From NCBI RefSeq assembly GCF_001274785.1, contig NZ_LHPI01000025.1, positions 1-64,000 of the forward strand: a stretch of 64,000 bases of DNA, given 5' to 3'. The notes under the pieces were generated by a model, which was given only the letters and a program-made list of their open reading frames with translations, was not told the DNA's origin and ran no database searches. This document shows, piece after piece, positions 17,111-26,127 of this stretch; the stretch's first letter is position 1, and every line of letters starts with the position of its first letter. A program made the position numbers and the translations under genes. The DNA is from Vibrio hepatarius. GTDB taxonomy: Bacteria; Pseudomonadota; Gammaproteobacteria; Enterobacterales; Vibrionaceae.

Positions 17111-17539
17111 TTAGGCGCGGCGGAACAGGCTACTTAACGATAACACGTTACCGATACGTGTCATGACCTCTTGTTGTTCCTCATCGCTGCGGAATTCACC
17201 TTTAGTATTGCCCCAAACAGGACCTGGCCACGCGATGTCATCTTTAAAGCGGGCGATATGGTGAATGTGCAGTTGTGGCACCATGTTACCTAGCGCACCA
17301 AGATTTAATTTGTCTGGGCGAAAAGTCGCTTCTAGCGCTTGGCTTACTGCTTGAGACTCAAGCAAGAACTGTTGTTGTTCTTGCATAGGCAAATGGTGCA
17401 GTTCCTTTAAATCATGTCTTTTCGGTACCAGGATCACCCAAGGCACGGCGTTATCTTTGTGCAGTAACGCGACGCAGAGCGGGAAGTGACCGATCACGGT
17501 GGTATCTTGGGCTAACTGAGGATGGAGTTCAAAGCTCAT
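17111..17539 (-). CDS. HIT family nucleotide hydrolase/transferase-like protein
   Basis: 142 residues. HIT proteins cleave or transfer nucleoside phosphates (AMP-lysine, Ap4A and related substrates). The core is visible as GNMVPQLHIHHIARFKDD. His91 and His93 fit the first two histidines of HxHxH, but the third position is Ile95, with His94 displaced by one. Gammaproteobacterial HIT proteins of this subgroup often have this variant, so activity is not excluded. It stands alone on the minus strand between the feo terminator and argS; substrate unknown. Confidence 0.85.
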   Translation of the reverse strand: MSFELHPQLAQDTTVIGHFPLCVALLHKDNAVPWVILVPKRHDLKELHHLPMQEQQQFLLESQAVSQALEATFRPDKLNLGALGNMVPQLHIHHIARFKDDIAWPGPVWGNTKGEFRSDEEQQEVMTRIGNVLSLSSLFRRA

Positions 17540-17590
17540 TTCTTTCGTCTCTTGTCGTTATTTTGTTGTGAGTATACGCCAAACAAAAGA

Positions 17591-17621
17591 AAAGGTTGAC
17601 GCCAAAACGCCAACCTTTTTC
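17591..17621 (-). terminator. Intrinsic terminator after argS
   Basis: On the minus strand, stem AAAAGGTTG/CAACCTTTT with an inner GGCG-containing loop, followed by a T-rich tail, just beyond the argS stop. Confidence 0.7.
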
Positions 17622-17643
17622 TATGCAAAACCGCAAGTTTAGA

Positions 17644-19377
17644 TTACATGCGATCGAGTGTTTCGATACCTAGCAGAGATAGACCTTGCTTGATGGTTTT
17701 CGCTGTCAGAGCTGCCAGTTTCATACGGCTCAGTTTTACTGACTCGTCTTCGCTGTTTAGGATTGGACAAGCTTCGTAGAAGCTAGAGAACTGACCCGCT
17801 AGTTCGAATAGGTAGCTACACATGATGTGTGGTTGACCTTCACGAGCAACAGATTGAACCGCTTCTTCAAACTGAAGTAGTTTAGCGATCAGCGCTTTTT
17901 CTTTCTCTTCAGTAATCTTGATATCGCCAGATAGCTCATCCATAGAGATGCCCGCTTTAGCGAAGATCGAAGCGACACGCGTGTAAGCGTACTGCATGTA
18001 CGGTGCGGTGTTACCTTCAAATGCCAACATGTTGTCCCAGTCAAACACGTAGTCGGTGGTACGGTGTTTAGACAGGTCAGCGTATTTAACCGCTGCCATG
18101 GCGACTGTTGTTGCGATCTTCTGCTTCTCTTCGTTATCCAGTGAAGGGTTTTTCGATTCGATCAGTGCAACAGCACGTTCTTGCGCTTCATCAAGAAGAT
18201 CTGCAAGACGAACAGTACCACCCGCACGCGTCTTAAATGGACGACCATCTTTACCTAGCATCATACCGAATGCGTGGTGCTCAAGTGTCACTTCTTCAGG
18301 TACGTAACCTGCTTTACGCACGATAGTCCAAGCTTGCATTAAGTGTTGGTGCTGACGTGAGTCAATGAAGTAAAGCACGCGGTTTGCACCTAGCGTTTCG
18401 TAACGGTATTTCGCACATGCGATATCGGTTGTGGTGTAGAGGAAACCGCCATCGCGTTTTTGGATGATAACGCCCATAGGGTCGCCATCTTTGTTTTTGT
18501 ATTCGTCGAGGAATACGACTTGCGCGCCGTCATCTTCTTGAGCGATCCCTTTTTCTTTCAGGTCCGCCACGATGCCCGGTAGCATGTCGTTGTACATGCT
18601 TTCGCCCATTACGTCGTCACGAGTTAGTGACACGTTTAGACGGTCGTAGTTACGCTGGTTTTGAATCATGGTTACGTCAACCAGCTTCTTCCACATTTCA
18701 GCGCAGTATTCATCGCCGCCTTGTAGTTTCACTACGTAGTTACGCGCTTTAGCTGCAAATTCTTCGTCTTCATCGTAAAGCTTTTTCGACTCACGGTAGA
18801 ACGCTTCTAAATCAGCAAGTTCCATTGAAACTTCACCAGACTCTTGTTGAACGCGCTCTAGGTTTGCGATAAGCATACCGAACTGAGTACCCCAGTCGCC
18901 GATATGGTTAGCACGGATAACTTTGTGGCCCAGGAACTCAAGAGTACGAACTACGGCATCACCAATGATGGTTGAACGTAGGTGACCTACGTGCATTTCT
19001 TTCGCAACGTTTGGTGCAGAGTAGTCCGCAACGATAGTTTGCTGTTCTTCAGCGGCTACGCCTAAACGCGCATCAGCGAGTGCAGCTTCGGCTTGTTTGG
19101 CAAGGAACTCTTCGCTTAGGAAAATGTTGATGAAGCCAGGGCCTGCAATTTCTGTCTTGCTTGCGATACCGTCAAGATCCAAAACATCCAATACCTTTTG
19201 CGCAAATTCGCGAGGGTTAGTGCCTAGTTTTTTAGCCACGCCCATCACGCCGTTCGCTTGGTAATCACCAAACTGAGGTTTTGCAGATTGGCGAACAGCC
19301 GCAGGACTGCCTGCAGGTGCGCCAGCGGCTTCAAGAGCCTGAGATACTTTGTCGTTAATAAGTGCTTGGATATTCAC
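17644..19377 (-). CDS. argS: Arginyl-tRNA synthetase
   Basis: 577 residues, the same length as E. coli ArgS. A class I synthetase charging tRNA-Arg, which needs tRNA to activate arginine. The HIGH-like motif is HVGHLRST; the region GMMLGKDGRPFKTRAGGTV holds the signature that replaces KMSKS. The start is taken as GTG at 19377 (NIQALINDKV...), because AAGGA lies 7 bases upstream and the N-terminus then matches the family; a longer reading from 19431 would add 18 unrelated residues. Monocistronic. Confidence 0.96.
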   Translation of the reverse strand: MNIQALINDKVSQALEAAGAPAGSPAAVRQSAKPQFGDYQANGVMGVAKKLGTNPREFAQKVLDVLDLDGIASKTEIAGPGFINIFLSEEFLAKQAEAALADARLGVAAEEQQTIVADYSAPNVAKEMHVGHLRSTIIGDAVVRTLEFLGHKVIRANHIGDWGTQFGMLIANLERVQQESGEVSMELADLEAFYRESKKLYDEDEEFAAKARNYVVKLQGGDEYCAEMWKKLVDVTMIQNQRNYDRLNVSLTRDDVMGESMYNDMLPGIVADLKEKGIAQEDDGAQVVFLDEYKNKDGDPMGVIIQKRDGGFLYTTTDIACAKYRYETLGANRVLYFIDSRQHQHLMQAWTIVRKAGYVPEEVTLEHHAFGMMLGKDGRPFKTRAGGTVRLADLLDEAQERAVALIESKNPSLDNEEKQKIATTVAMAAVKYADLSKHRTTDYVFDWDNMLAFEGNTAPYMQYAYTRVASIFAKAGISMDELSGDIKITEEKEKALIAKLLQFEEAVQSVAREGQPHIMCSYLFELAGQFSSFYEACPILNSEDESVKLSRMKLAALTAKTIKQGLSLLGIETLDRM

Positions 19378-19623
19378 ACGCGCTTCCTTCAATTCTGGGG
19401 AATTGGTTAGGTATGCATTCCCATTCTCCAAGTTAGCAACAGGCTATTTTTGGATAATATCCACCTGGGTGGAGGTGAATGCATATCTTGATCTAGTTCA
19501 TAATTTGACGCACATAATACCAACTTTATTGGTTGGCTTATAGGGAGTGAACTGGGAAATTTTCTACTTTTCCTGACGATCTTGTTACTATTGTAGAAAA
19601 ATTAATGTTTTGGATGGTTGAAA

Positions 19624-20220
19624 ATGTCACAACGACTAATTGATGCTGAATTAATGCCGATTCAGATGTGTGAAAAACTTGATGATTTTATGCATAAAAT
19701 CCAAGGATTAAGCGAAATTATGCATATCGATTTGTCTAGTTTTCAGGCGGATCATATTGCATTACGTATCAATGATGCAGAACTAGCACAATTAGCTCAT
19801 CAAGAGTGGCTTAATCAGGGCAAAGAAATATCGAATGCGCAGATCAATGGTCGTCCAATCATTGTGATTGAGTTTACTCAGCCACTCAAAGCTTTGGGTT
19901 GGTCTATTGAGTGTTTGGAACTGCCTTACCCAGCGGAGGGTAAACTCTATCCAGAGCAGAGCTGGGAACATGTGGAGTTTGTTGTGCCATCAGCGGCTCA
20001 AACCGCGCAAGAATATCTGGCTGATTTGAAACAGCAGTTTCCTGAGTTCGCCCAGCAGTATGACTCGTTGGCGGAGCGTGGTGTGAAAACCAAACTCTCT
20101 AGCCCAAAAGGTGAAGGTGAGCGTTTAAATAACCCAACGTTTGCATTCAAACGCGCGGGTGTGTGTATCAAGCTACACCCCCATTCGTTGAAAGCGATAG
20201 TAGAATCTGAGCGCCAATAA
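19624..20220 (+). CDS. YecM-type VOC-fold protein
   Basis: 198 residues of the YecM family (VOC superfamily fold related to isomerases and ring-cleavage enzymes). Family-like segments are SFQADHIALRIND, GWSIECLELPYP, WEHVEFVVP and VCIKLHPHSLKAIV. E. coli YecM has a metal-site-like pocket but no proven reaction, so function stays open. In E. coli it also lies next to argS. The ATG at 19624 was preferred over a TTG two codons earlier. It ends at a bidirectional terminator with the protease gene. Confidence 0.85.
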   Translation: MSQRLIDAELMPIQMCEKLDDFMHKIQGLSEIMHIDLSSFQADHIALRINDAELAQLAHQEWLNQGKEISNAQINGRPIIVIEFTQPLKALGWSIECLELPYPAEGKLYPEQSWEHVEFVVPSAAQTAQEYLADLKQQFPEFAQQYDSLAERGVKTKLSSPKGEGERLNNPTFAFKRAGVCIKLHPHSLKAIVESERQ

Positions 20221-20237
20221 CTAGGCTAGTTCGCCAT

Positions 20238-20270
20238 AAAAAGGGCTTCGTAATAGAAGCCCTTTTAAAA
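20238..20270. terminator. Bidirectional terminator between yecM-type gene and protease gene
   Basis: Stem AAAAGGGCTTC/GAAGCCCTTTT with a six-base loop and T/A runs on both sides, serving the converging genes. Confidence 0.88.
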
Positions 20271-20272
20271 GT

Positions 20273-23047
20273 TTAACCCAGTTCGACATCTTTTGGTCGT
20301 AACTGAAACTCTTCAATTGAGCCAATCTCTAGCCCAAGCTCTAGCTTCTGTTCATCGTGGTGTGCGTTGCCTTGAGTATGCATGATTAAGCGATTTGCGG
20401 TGCGTGGTTTTAATTCGTTAACGACAAAGCGAATCATGTCTGCACGTTCTAGACCTTTGAGTTCTTCCAGCACTTTTTCGCGCTGATTAAACTCGATATC
20501 TTTATTACCGATGGCAACCCACATACGCTGCGCTCGAGAACGCAGTGTCGTATCCGGCGTTGAAATCTGGTTCCATAAGCCACGCTTACTGCTATGCCAT
20601 TGGTACTCGTCTAATTCGAGCAATACCATGTAAAACGCATTGAGAAACTCGTCTATCGAGCTCACCAGTTCTGCTGGCGCAGCATTAGGAGATTGTACAT
20701 ACAACACAATCCCCGGATGTTTGTTCAGCGGTAAGTTGCCTGTACCAACCATATAACCAAGCTGTTGCTTGGTACGGATCTCATGGAAGAAGGTCGCCGA
20801 CATTAAATGGTTTGCCAGTGAATACAGGGCAATACTTTTGGGGCTGGTGTCATCACACTGATAGTAAAGCACCACCGCCGAATCCTCTTGATCGCAGAAC
20901 ACCTCACGCTGGAATGTGCCGCTTTTACCCAACATGACCAGCGGGCGCAACGACTCTTCATATTGCTGATTTTTTACCCGTAGAGCGTCTTTTAAGGTGT
21001 CGCCCAGGGTTAAGGCATCCGTTTTATTCCAGTCGCCGTAGACAAACATTTCGACGTGCAACTCAGAGAGAATCGAGTCGACAAAGTTAGGCAGCTCTTC
21101 TACATCAATCGTTTCTAAAGCATCGGCCAACACTGCGTAAGGCGGGTTGTTCGGTTGCAAAATGCCCGTTAACGCGTTGAACAATTGTGAAATGGGACGG
21201 TCTTGTGCGGCGTTGCGCCAGTTTCTTAACAACTGTTGCTTAATAGTATCGAAGCGTTGCTGACTGAATTCTCGGCGGGCAAAGCGTTCAAGGATCAAAC
21301 GCATCAGCTCGGGTTGTTTTTTGCTAAATCCAGAAACGGTTAACGTGACGCCACCTTGATGAGCGTACATGTTGTAACCCATACCCGCGATCTCCGCTTG
21401 GTATGTTTCCGTGGCTAGGCTGTCGAGGAACATTTCGACACACAACCGCGTTTTTACGATCTTACGTGGATTGGCAACGGCTTGTGGGCTATCTATTGCG
21501 ACATACACCATGCCTTTAGGTACGCGGAACTCGCTGTCTTGTAAGTGCCACAGCTTGAACCCTGGCAGTTCTTCAATGACGTGAGGAACGTTGGACGTTG
21601 TTTCTACCCCTTGCGGATCTAGCTCGTAACAAATAAATGGGTTCTTGCTCGGAAGGCTGAAACTTAGATCGGACGGAGCAGTAAACTTGCTGAGTTGTTG
21701 CTCGTCAAACGCTTTAACCGAGTAGGGGGTAAAGTACCATTTGGCCGTTTTGTCGTACTCCAGTCCTTTGGCAATCACTGTGGTGCGTAAGTTTTCGACA
21801 CTAAAGTAGCCAAGCAGTGTTTTTAACAACTGTTCGTCGTAGCCTGTCATCATGTAATCGCCGTAAATCGCGTCTTGCGGCTGATAGTGTTGCAGGTTGA
21901 TGACCAGATGACTGACCAAATCCATTGGGCGAGTCGGTTCTTGGAAGCGAAATGCCGATTCGAGCACCGCTTTTTTCTCTAAGTAGCGCCACTCGTCTAA
22001 ACCAGAATTGCGGATAAGGTCGATGTAACTGAACACTGCTTGAGTAATGTCATCAAGGTGTTCCAAGCCATCGGGGGTCAGCGCGCAGCTTACTGTGAAC
22101 TCTCGGTAGTTGCTGCCACTTGTACCACCACCCGCAGACAGCGAGGTAATCCAACCTTGTTCTTTTAGTGCCAGCATTAAACTGCCTTCCCCCTCATAGC
22201 CGAGTAGGTGGGCAAAATAAGAAAGTGGCTTACTTTGGTAATGCTCATCCATACCAGGCAGTGGAAAGGTAAGAATCAATTTGCGAATTTCTTTGATTGG
22301 CTCAACATGCACGCGCACACCCGTAGAGCTCTCATCGCAGAAAGGAACCTCGACCGACTTGCCGGCGAGATGGTGATTAGGGATGCTGGAAAACTTCTCG
22401 CAGCACCACTGCTCAAGTTGGTCGAGCTCTTGTGGGCCCACGACCGCAAGCGTCATCAAATCCGCCGAATATTGTTGGTAGTGGAAATCGATGATTTCGT
22501 CGCGAATGGATTCACCATTTCGATCTCCCAATGTCTCTAGATTACCGACAGAGAATTTACTGAAAGGGTGCTGTTGGTTGACCACTTCTTTGTGTACTTG
22601 GTACAAGCGTCGAGAATCATCATTGAGCTTTAGCTTGTATTCTGACTCAACCGCTTGGCGCTCTTTATCCAGCGCTTCGGAATTAAATAGTGGCGCGGTA
22701 AAAAATTGGCTGAAGCGATCTAGGGCATTGTCGAATGCGCTCGGGGTGACATCGAAGAAGAAACAGGTGTGCTCTGTGCCTGTCCACGCGTTATTACTGC
22801 CCCCGTGCTGACTAATATAGCTTTGAAACTCGCCCACTTTAGGGTACTTTTCCGTGCCTAGGAAAAGCATGTGCTCTAGATAGTGCGCCAAACCTTCGCG
22901 GTCGCTGGGATCGTCGAAATGTCCGACGTTAACGGCCAGTGCCGCCGCGGACTTTTGCGCATTGGCATCATGAATGAGCAAAACCCGAATCCCGTTGCTT
23001 AGAGTGAGGTAACGGTACAGGTTGGTGTCGTTAGGGCTAATATGCAC
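20273..23047 (-). CDS. M16 insulinase/pitrilysin-like zinc metalloprotease
   Basis: 924 residues, close to E. coli protease III (962). The inverted zinc motif HYLEH lies at 55-59 and the distal glutamate falls in the ERQAVESEYKLKLNDDSRR region. M16 enzymes of this type degrade peptides in a closed chamber formed by four domains; the length fits all four. Unlike E. coli PtrA there is no signal peptide at this start (MHISPNDTNLYRYLTLSNG), so the enzyme is probably cytosolic. Known in vibrios as an insulinase family peptidase near sixA. It converges on the yecM-type gene. Confidence 0.9.
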   Translation of the reverse strand: MHISPNDTNLYRYLTLSNGIRVLLIHDANAQKSAAALAVNVGHFDDPSDREGLAHYLEHMLFLGTEKYPKVGEFQSYISQHGGSNNAWTGTEHTCFFFDVTPSAFDNALDRFSQFFTAPLFNSEALDKERQAVESEYKLKLNDDSRRLYQVHKEVVNQQHPFSKFSVGNLETLGDRNGESIRDEIIDFHYQQYSADLMTLAVVGPQELDQLEQWCCEKFSSIPNHHLAGKSVEVPFCDESSTGVRVHVEPIKEIRKLILTFPLPGMDEHYQSKPLSYFAHLLGYEGEGSLMLALKEQGWITSLSAGGGTSGSNYREFTVSCALTPDGLEHLDDITQAVFSYIDLIRNSGLDEWRYLEKKAVLESAFRFQEPTRPMDLVSHLVINLQHYQPQDAIYGDYMMTGYDEQLLKTLLGYFSVENLRTTVIAKGLEYDKTAKWYFTPYSVKAFDEQQLSKFTAPSDLSFSLPSKNPFICYELDPQGVETTSNVPHVIEELPGFKLWHLQDSEFRVPKGMVYVAIDSPQAVANPRKIVKTRLCVEMFLDSLATETYQAEIAGMGYNMYAHQGGVTLTVSGFSKKQPELMRLILERFARREFSQQRFDTIKQQLLRNWRNAAQDRPISQLFNALTGILQPNNPPYAVLADALETIDVEELPNFVDSILSELHVEMFVYGDWNKTDALTLGDTLKDALRVKNQQYEESLRPLVMLGKSGTFQREVFCDQEDSAVVLYYQCDDTSPKSIALYSLANHLMSATFFHEIRTKQQLGYMVGTGNLPLNKHPGIVLYVQSPNAAPAELVSSIDEFLNAFYMVLLELDEYQWHSSKRGLWNQISTPDTTLRSRAQRMWVAIGNKDIEFNQREKVLEELKGLERADMIRFVVNELKPRTANRLIMHTQGNAHHDEQKLELGLEIGSIEEFQLRPKDVELG

Positions 23048-23350
23048 GCGACGCTCTCCGGTGAAGGTAAAATTTGGGGTGAGTGTTTTATAATTATGAC
23101 TCGGATAATGACGACTGCAAACTATCTATCTGAGAAATCTGAGCAAAATGCTGTTACTTGGACAAAAAGCGTATTAGTCAATTGTGTTAGTGATGTCCAA
23201 GTCTTTCTTGAACCAGTTGATATAATTAGTTGCAATATTCAGCGTGCAACAAGCCGCCCATATTTGATACAAACAACGTCATAATAAAGAAAAGAACAAT
23301 ACAAAGATGAACTCTCCGCAGCCAGTCTCGGATATGTTTAGGAAGAAGCC
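23048..23350. other. Intergenic region between divergent protease gene and sixA
   Basis: 303 bp. A perfect -10-like TATAAT occurs at 23221-23226 on the plus strand without a good -35 and could serve sixA with a leader of about 118 nt. An 80-codon reading frame (23042-23284) has no recognisable features and overlaps the protease start region; I do not call it. Nothing else stands out. Confidence 0.4.
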
Positions 23351-23815
23351 ATGAAAATATTTATTATGCGTCACGGGGAAGCAGAGCACTTCGCTCAGAG
23401 TGATGCCGAGCGAGCGCTAACAGACAGAGGGCGCAGTGCCTCTTCGGCTGTCGCGGCAGCTTGTGTGGCACAGGGCATCAAGCATTTTGATAAAGTGATT
23501 GTTAGTCCTTACTTACGTGCTCAGCAGACTTGGCAAGAAATCTCGTCTCAGTTCGATGCGCGCCAAATTGAAATCAGTGAAGATATTACCCCTTATGGTG
23601 ATTCGGAGCAGGTGGCCGAGTATGTTAACGCCTTGATTGAGGTGGAAAAACTGGAATCTGTCTTACTGGTCTCTCACTTGCCATTAGTCGGATATTTGGC
23701 GGCGGAATTTGTTGTCGATATGGTCCCGCCAATGTTCCCAACCTCGGGTTTATTGTGTATCGATTACTCGCCAGAAAAACATGACGGCGAAGTTGCGTTT
23801 AATATTCAGCCATAA
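23351..23815 (+). CDS. sixA: Phosphohistidine phosphatase SixA
   Basis: 154 residues of the histidine phosphatase superfamily. The RHG motif MRHGEAEHF places the catalytic His at residue 8, and VSHLPLVGYL holds the second histidine. In E. coli SixA dephosphorylates phosphohistidine proteins, first described for the ArcB HPt domain and later for nitrogen-PTS components. AGGAAG lies upstream of the ATG. Monocistronic, ending at a strong terminator. Confidence 0.94.
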   Translation: MKIFIMRHGEAEHFAQSDAERALTDRGRSASSAVAAACVAQGIKHFDKVIVSPYLRAQQTWQEISSQFDARQIEISEDITPYGDSEQVAEYVNALIEVEKLESVLLVSHLPLVGYLAAEFVVDMVPPMFPTSGLLCIDYSPEKHDGEVAFNIQP

Positions 23816-23827
23816 TCAGTATTACGC

Positions 23828-23876
23828 AAAGCCCGTCAGACAAAAACTTGTCTGACGGGCTTTCGTGTTTTTAATT
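23828..23876 (+). terminator. Intrinsic terminator after sixA
   Basis: Sixteen-base stem beginning AAAGCCCGTCAGACA and closing TGTCTGACGGGCTTT, followed by CGTGTTTTT. Confidence 0.88.
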
Positions 23877-23941
23877 CCTCACCAACTCTTCGATTGCCGA
23901 TTAATAGGCTGAACTTCCAGTCATTTATTTGACATCTCCTG

Positions 23942-23958
23942 TGGATCAAAAATTGCAT
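23942..23958 (+). promoter_or_regulatory. Sigma-54-type promoter of the flhA operon
   Basis: TGGATCAAAAATTGCAT has the GG-N10-GC spacing diagnostic of RpoN promoters (consensus TGGCAC-N5-TTGCW). It lies 47 bp before the flhA ATG. In V. cholerae flhA and the genes after it belong to a sigma-54/FlrC-dependent class of the flagellar hierarchy, which fits. Confidence 0.7.
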
Positions 23959-24004
23959 GTGAGGCTAAGTTTCTCTTTCTATAGACAATTGTAGCTGCCT
24001 ATCT

Positions 24005-26098
24005 ATGAAGTTTTCTTTGCCTTTTGCGGATAAGTTACCTCCTATACCGCAGCGAGCTATGCCAGCGATTGGTGCGCCAGTCATGGTTTTGGCTACGCTG
24101 GCGATGGTGGTTCTACCGATACCAGCATTTTTGCTCGATTTGTTTTTTACCTTCAACATTGCGCTGGCTATGGTGGTGCTGCTGGTAACGGTTTACACCC
24201 GCAGACCATTGGACTTTGCGGCGTTTCCGACGGTATTGCTGATTGCGACTTTGCTGAGATTGGCGTTGAACGTCGCCTCAACTCGTGTGGTATTGCTGTA
24301 TGGCCATGAAGGGCCAGGTGCAGCGGGTAACGTGATTGAAGCGTTTGGTAACGTTGTGATAGGCGGTAACTACGCAGTGGGTCTGGTGGTGTTCCTGATC
24401 TTGATGATCATTAACTTCATGGTTGTGACCAAAGGTGCAGGACGTATCTCGGAAGTAAGTGCCCGCTTTACACTTGATGCCTTACCCGGTAAACAAATGG
24501 CGATCGATGCAGACTTGAATGCTGGCTTGATTGACCAAGACCAAGCTCGTACCCGACGCCAAGAAGTGACTAAAGAGGCAGACTTCTACGGTTCGATGGA
24601 CGGTGCGTCTAAATTCGTAAAAGGTGACGCGATCGCCGGTATCCTGATCCTGTTTATCAACATTATCGGCGGCTTGTCTATCGGTATGGCTCAGTACGAT
24701 TTGGGCTTTGGCGAAGCGATTCAAATCTATACCTTGCTCACCATTGGTGATGGCCTAGTTGCACAAATCCCATCGCTACTACTCTCAATCGGTGCGGCGA
24801 TCATGGTGACTCGTCAGAATGCTGACGAAGACATGGGACAGCAGGTTGTGTTCCAAATGTTCGATAACCCGAAAGCACTGATGATTACCGCGGGTATTCT
24901 AGGTGTAATGGGTATCGTTCCTGGAATGCCGCACTTTGCGTTCTTGCTATTGGCGATCATCGCTGGTGGTTCGGCGTACTGGATTCAACGCAAACAGAAA
25001 ATCCAAGAAGAAACCAAAAACCTACCCGCCACGACTGAAACCGATCACCCAACGCCGAAAGAGCTGTCTTGGGATGACGTTCAGCCCGTCGATATCGTTG
25101 GTCTTGAAGTCGGTTATCGTTTAATCCCATTGGTGGATAAAGACCAAGGTGGTGAGTTGCTTGAGCGCGTCAAAGGGGTGCGCAAAAAGCTATCACAAGA
25201 TTTTGGCTTCTTGATCCCAGCGGTTCATATCCGAGATAACCTTGAGCTGACACCGAACAGTTACCGCATTACCTTGATGGGGGTTGCGGTGGGTGAAGCA
25301 GAAATCCGCCCAGATATGGAGCTGGCAATCAACCCTGGTCAAGTCTACGGCATGATTGAAGGTGAACCGACGGTTGACCCAGCCTTTGGCCTAGAAGCGG
25401 TGTGGATTCGAGAAGAGCAGCGAGAGCACGCACAAGCGCTAGGTTATACCGTTGTGGACTCTTCCACTGTACTGGCGACGCACCTGAGCCAATTGCTGAC
25501 CAACAACGCGTCTCAACTTATCGGTCATGAGGAAGTACAAAACCTACTCGAGATGCTTGGCCGCAGCGCGCCGAAACTGGTGGAAGCGTTTGTACCCGAT
25601 CAACTGCAACTGGGTGTTGTGGTTAAAGTGCTACAAAACCTACTCAATGAAGCTGTACCAATTCGTGATATTCGTACCATTGTTCAAACCTTGTCTGAAT
25701 ACTCCAGTAAGAGTCAAGAACCTGACATCTTAACTGCGGCGGTGCGAATTTCACTCAAGCGATTAATTGTTCAAGAAATCAATGGTATAGAGCCAGAACT
25801 TCCAGTAATTACTTTAATTCCTGAGCTGGAACAAATATTGCATCAGACAATGCAGGCTTCAGGAGGGGAATCTGCTGGAATCGAGCCAGGGTTAGCCGAA
25901 CGTTTACAAGCTTCTTTGAGCAATGCGACTCAAGAGCAAGAACTGAAAGGTGAACCAGCGGTGTTGTTAACCTCGGGCGTATTGCGTTCGACATTAGCGA
26001 AGTTTGTTAAGAACACGATTCCGTCATTGCGAGTTCTCTCTTACCAAGAAATCCCAGACGAAAAACAAATTCGCATTGTTCAAGCGGTCGGTAACTAG
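24005..26098 (+). CDS. flhA: Flagellar type III export gate protein FlhA
   Basis: 697 residues with eight predicted membrane helices in the first half and a large cytosolic domain (about 340 onward) that docks export chaperones. Family signatures include PTVLLIATLLRLALNVASTR and the cytosolic FHIPEP loop region with KGAGRISEVSARFTLDALPGKQMAID. FlhA is the export-gate core of the polar flagellum. First gene of a long operon, 47 bp behind a sigma-54-type promoter; flhF follows after 29 bp. Confidence 0.97.
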   Translation: MKFSLPFADKLPPIPQRAMPAIGAPVMVLATLAMVVLPIPAFLLDLFFTFNIALAMVVLLVTVYTRRPLDFAAFPTVLLIATLLRLALNVASTRVVLLYGHEGPGAAGNVIEAFGNVVIGGNYAVGLVVFLILMIINFMVVTKGAGRISEVSARFTLDALPGKQMAIDADLNAGLIDQDQARTRRQEVTKEADFYGSMDGASKFVKGDAIAGILILFINIIGGLSIGMAQYDLGFGEAIQIYTLLTIGDGLVAQIPSLLLSIGAAIMVTRQNADEDMGQQVVFQMFDNPKALMITAGILGVMGIVPGMPHFAFLLLAIIAGGSAYWIQRKQKIQEETKNLPATTETDHPTPKELSWDDVQPVDIVGLEVGYRLIPLVDKDQGGELLERVKGVRKKLSQDFGFLIPAVHIRDNLELTPNSYRITLMGVAVGEAEIRPDMELAINPGQVYGMIEGEPTVDPAFGLEAVWIREEQREHAQALGYTVVDSSTVLATHLSQLLTNNASQLIGHEEVQNLLEMLGRSAPKLVEAFVPDQLQLGVVVKVLQNLLNEAVPIRDIRTIVQTLSEYSSKSQEPDILTAAVRISLKRLIVQEINGIEPELPVITLIPELEQILHQTMQASGGESAGIEPGLAERLQASLSNATQEQELKGEPAVLLTSGVLRSTLAKFVKNTIPSLRVLSYQEIPDEKQIRIVQAVGN

Positions 26099-26127
26099 GA
26101 CATATGCGGGAATAAACGGTACCCAAA

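Noticed and set aside
19378..19431. N-terminal extension of ArgS
   Set aside because: GTG at 19377 with AAGGA upstream gives the exact length and N-terminus of the family.
23042..23284. 80-residue frame between the protease gene and sixA
   Set aside because: Overlaps the divergent protease start, no domain, membrane segment or convincing ribosome binding site; conservation would be needed.
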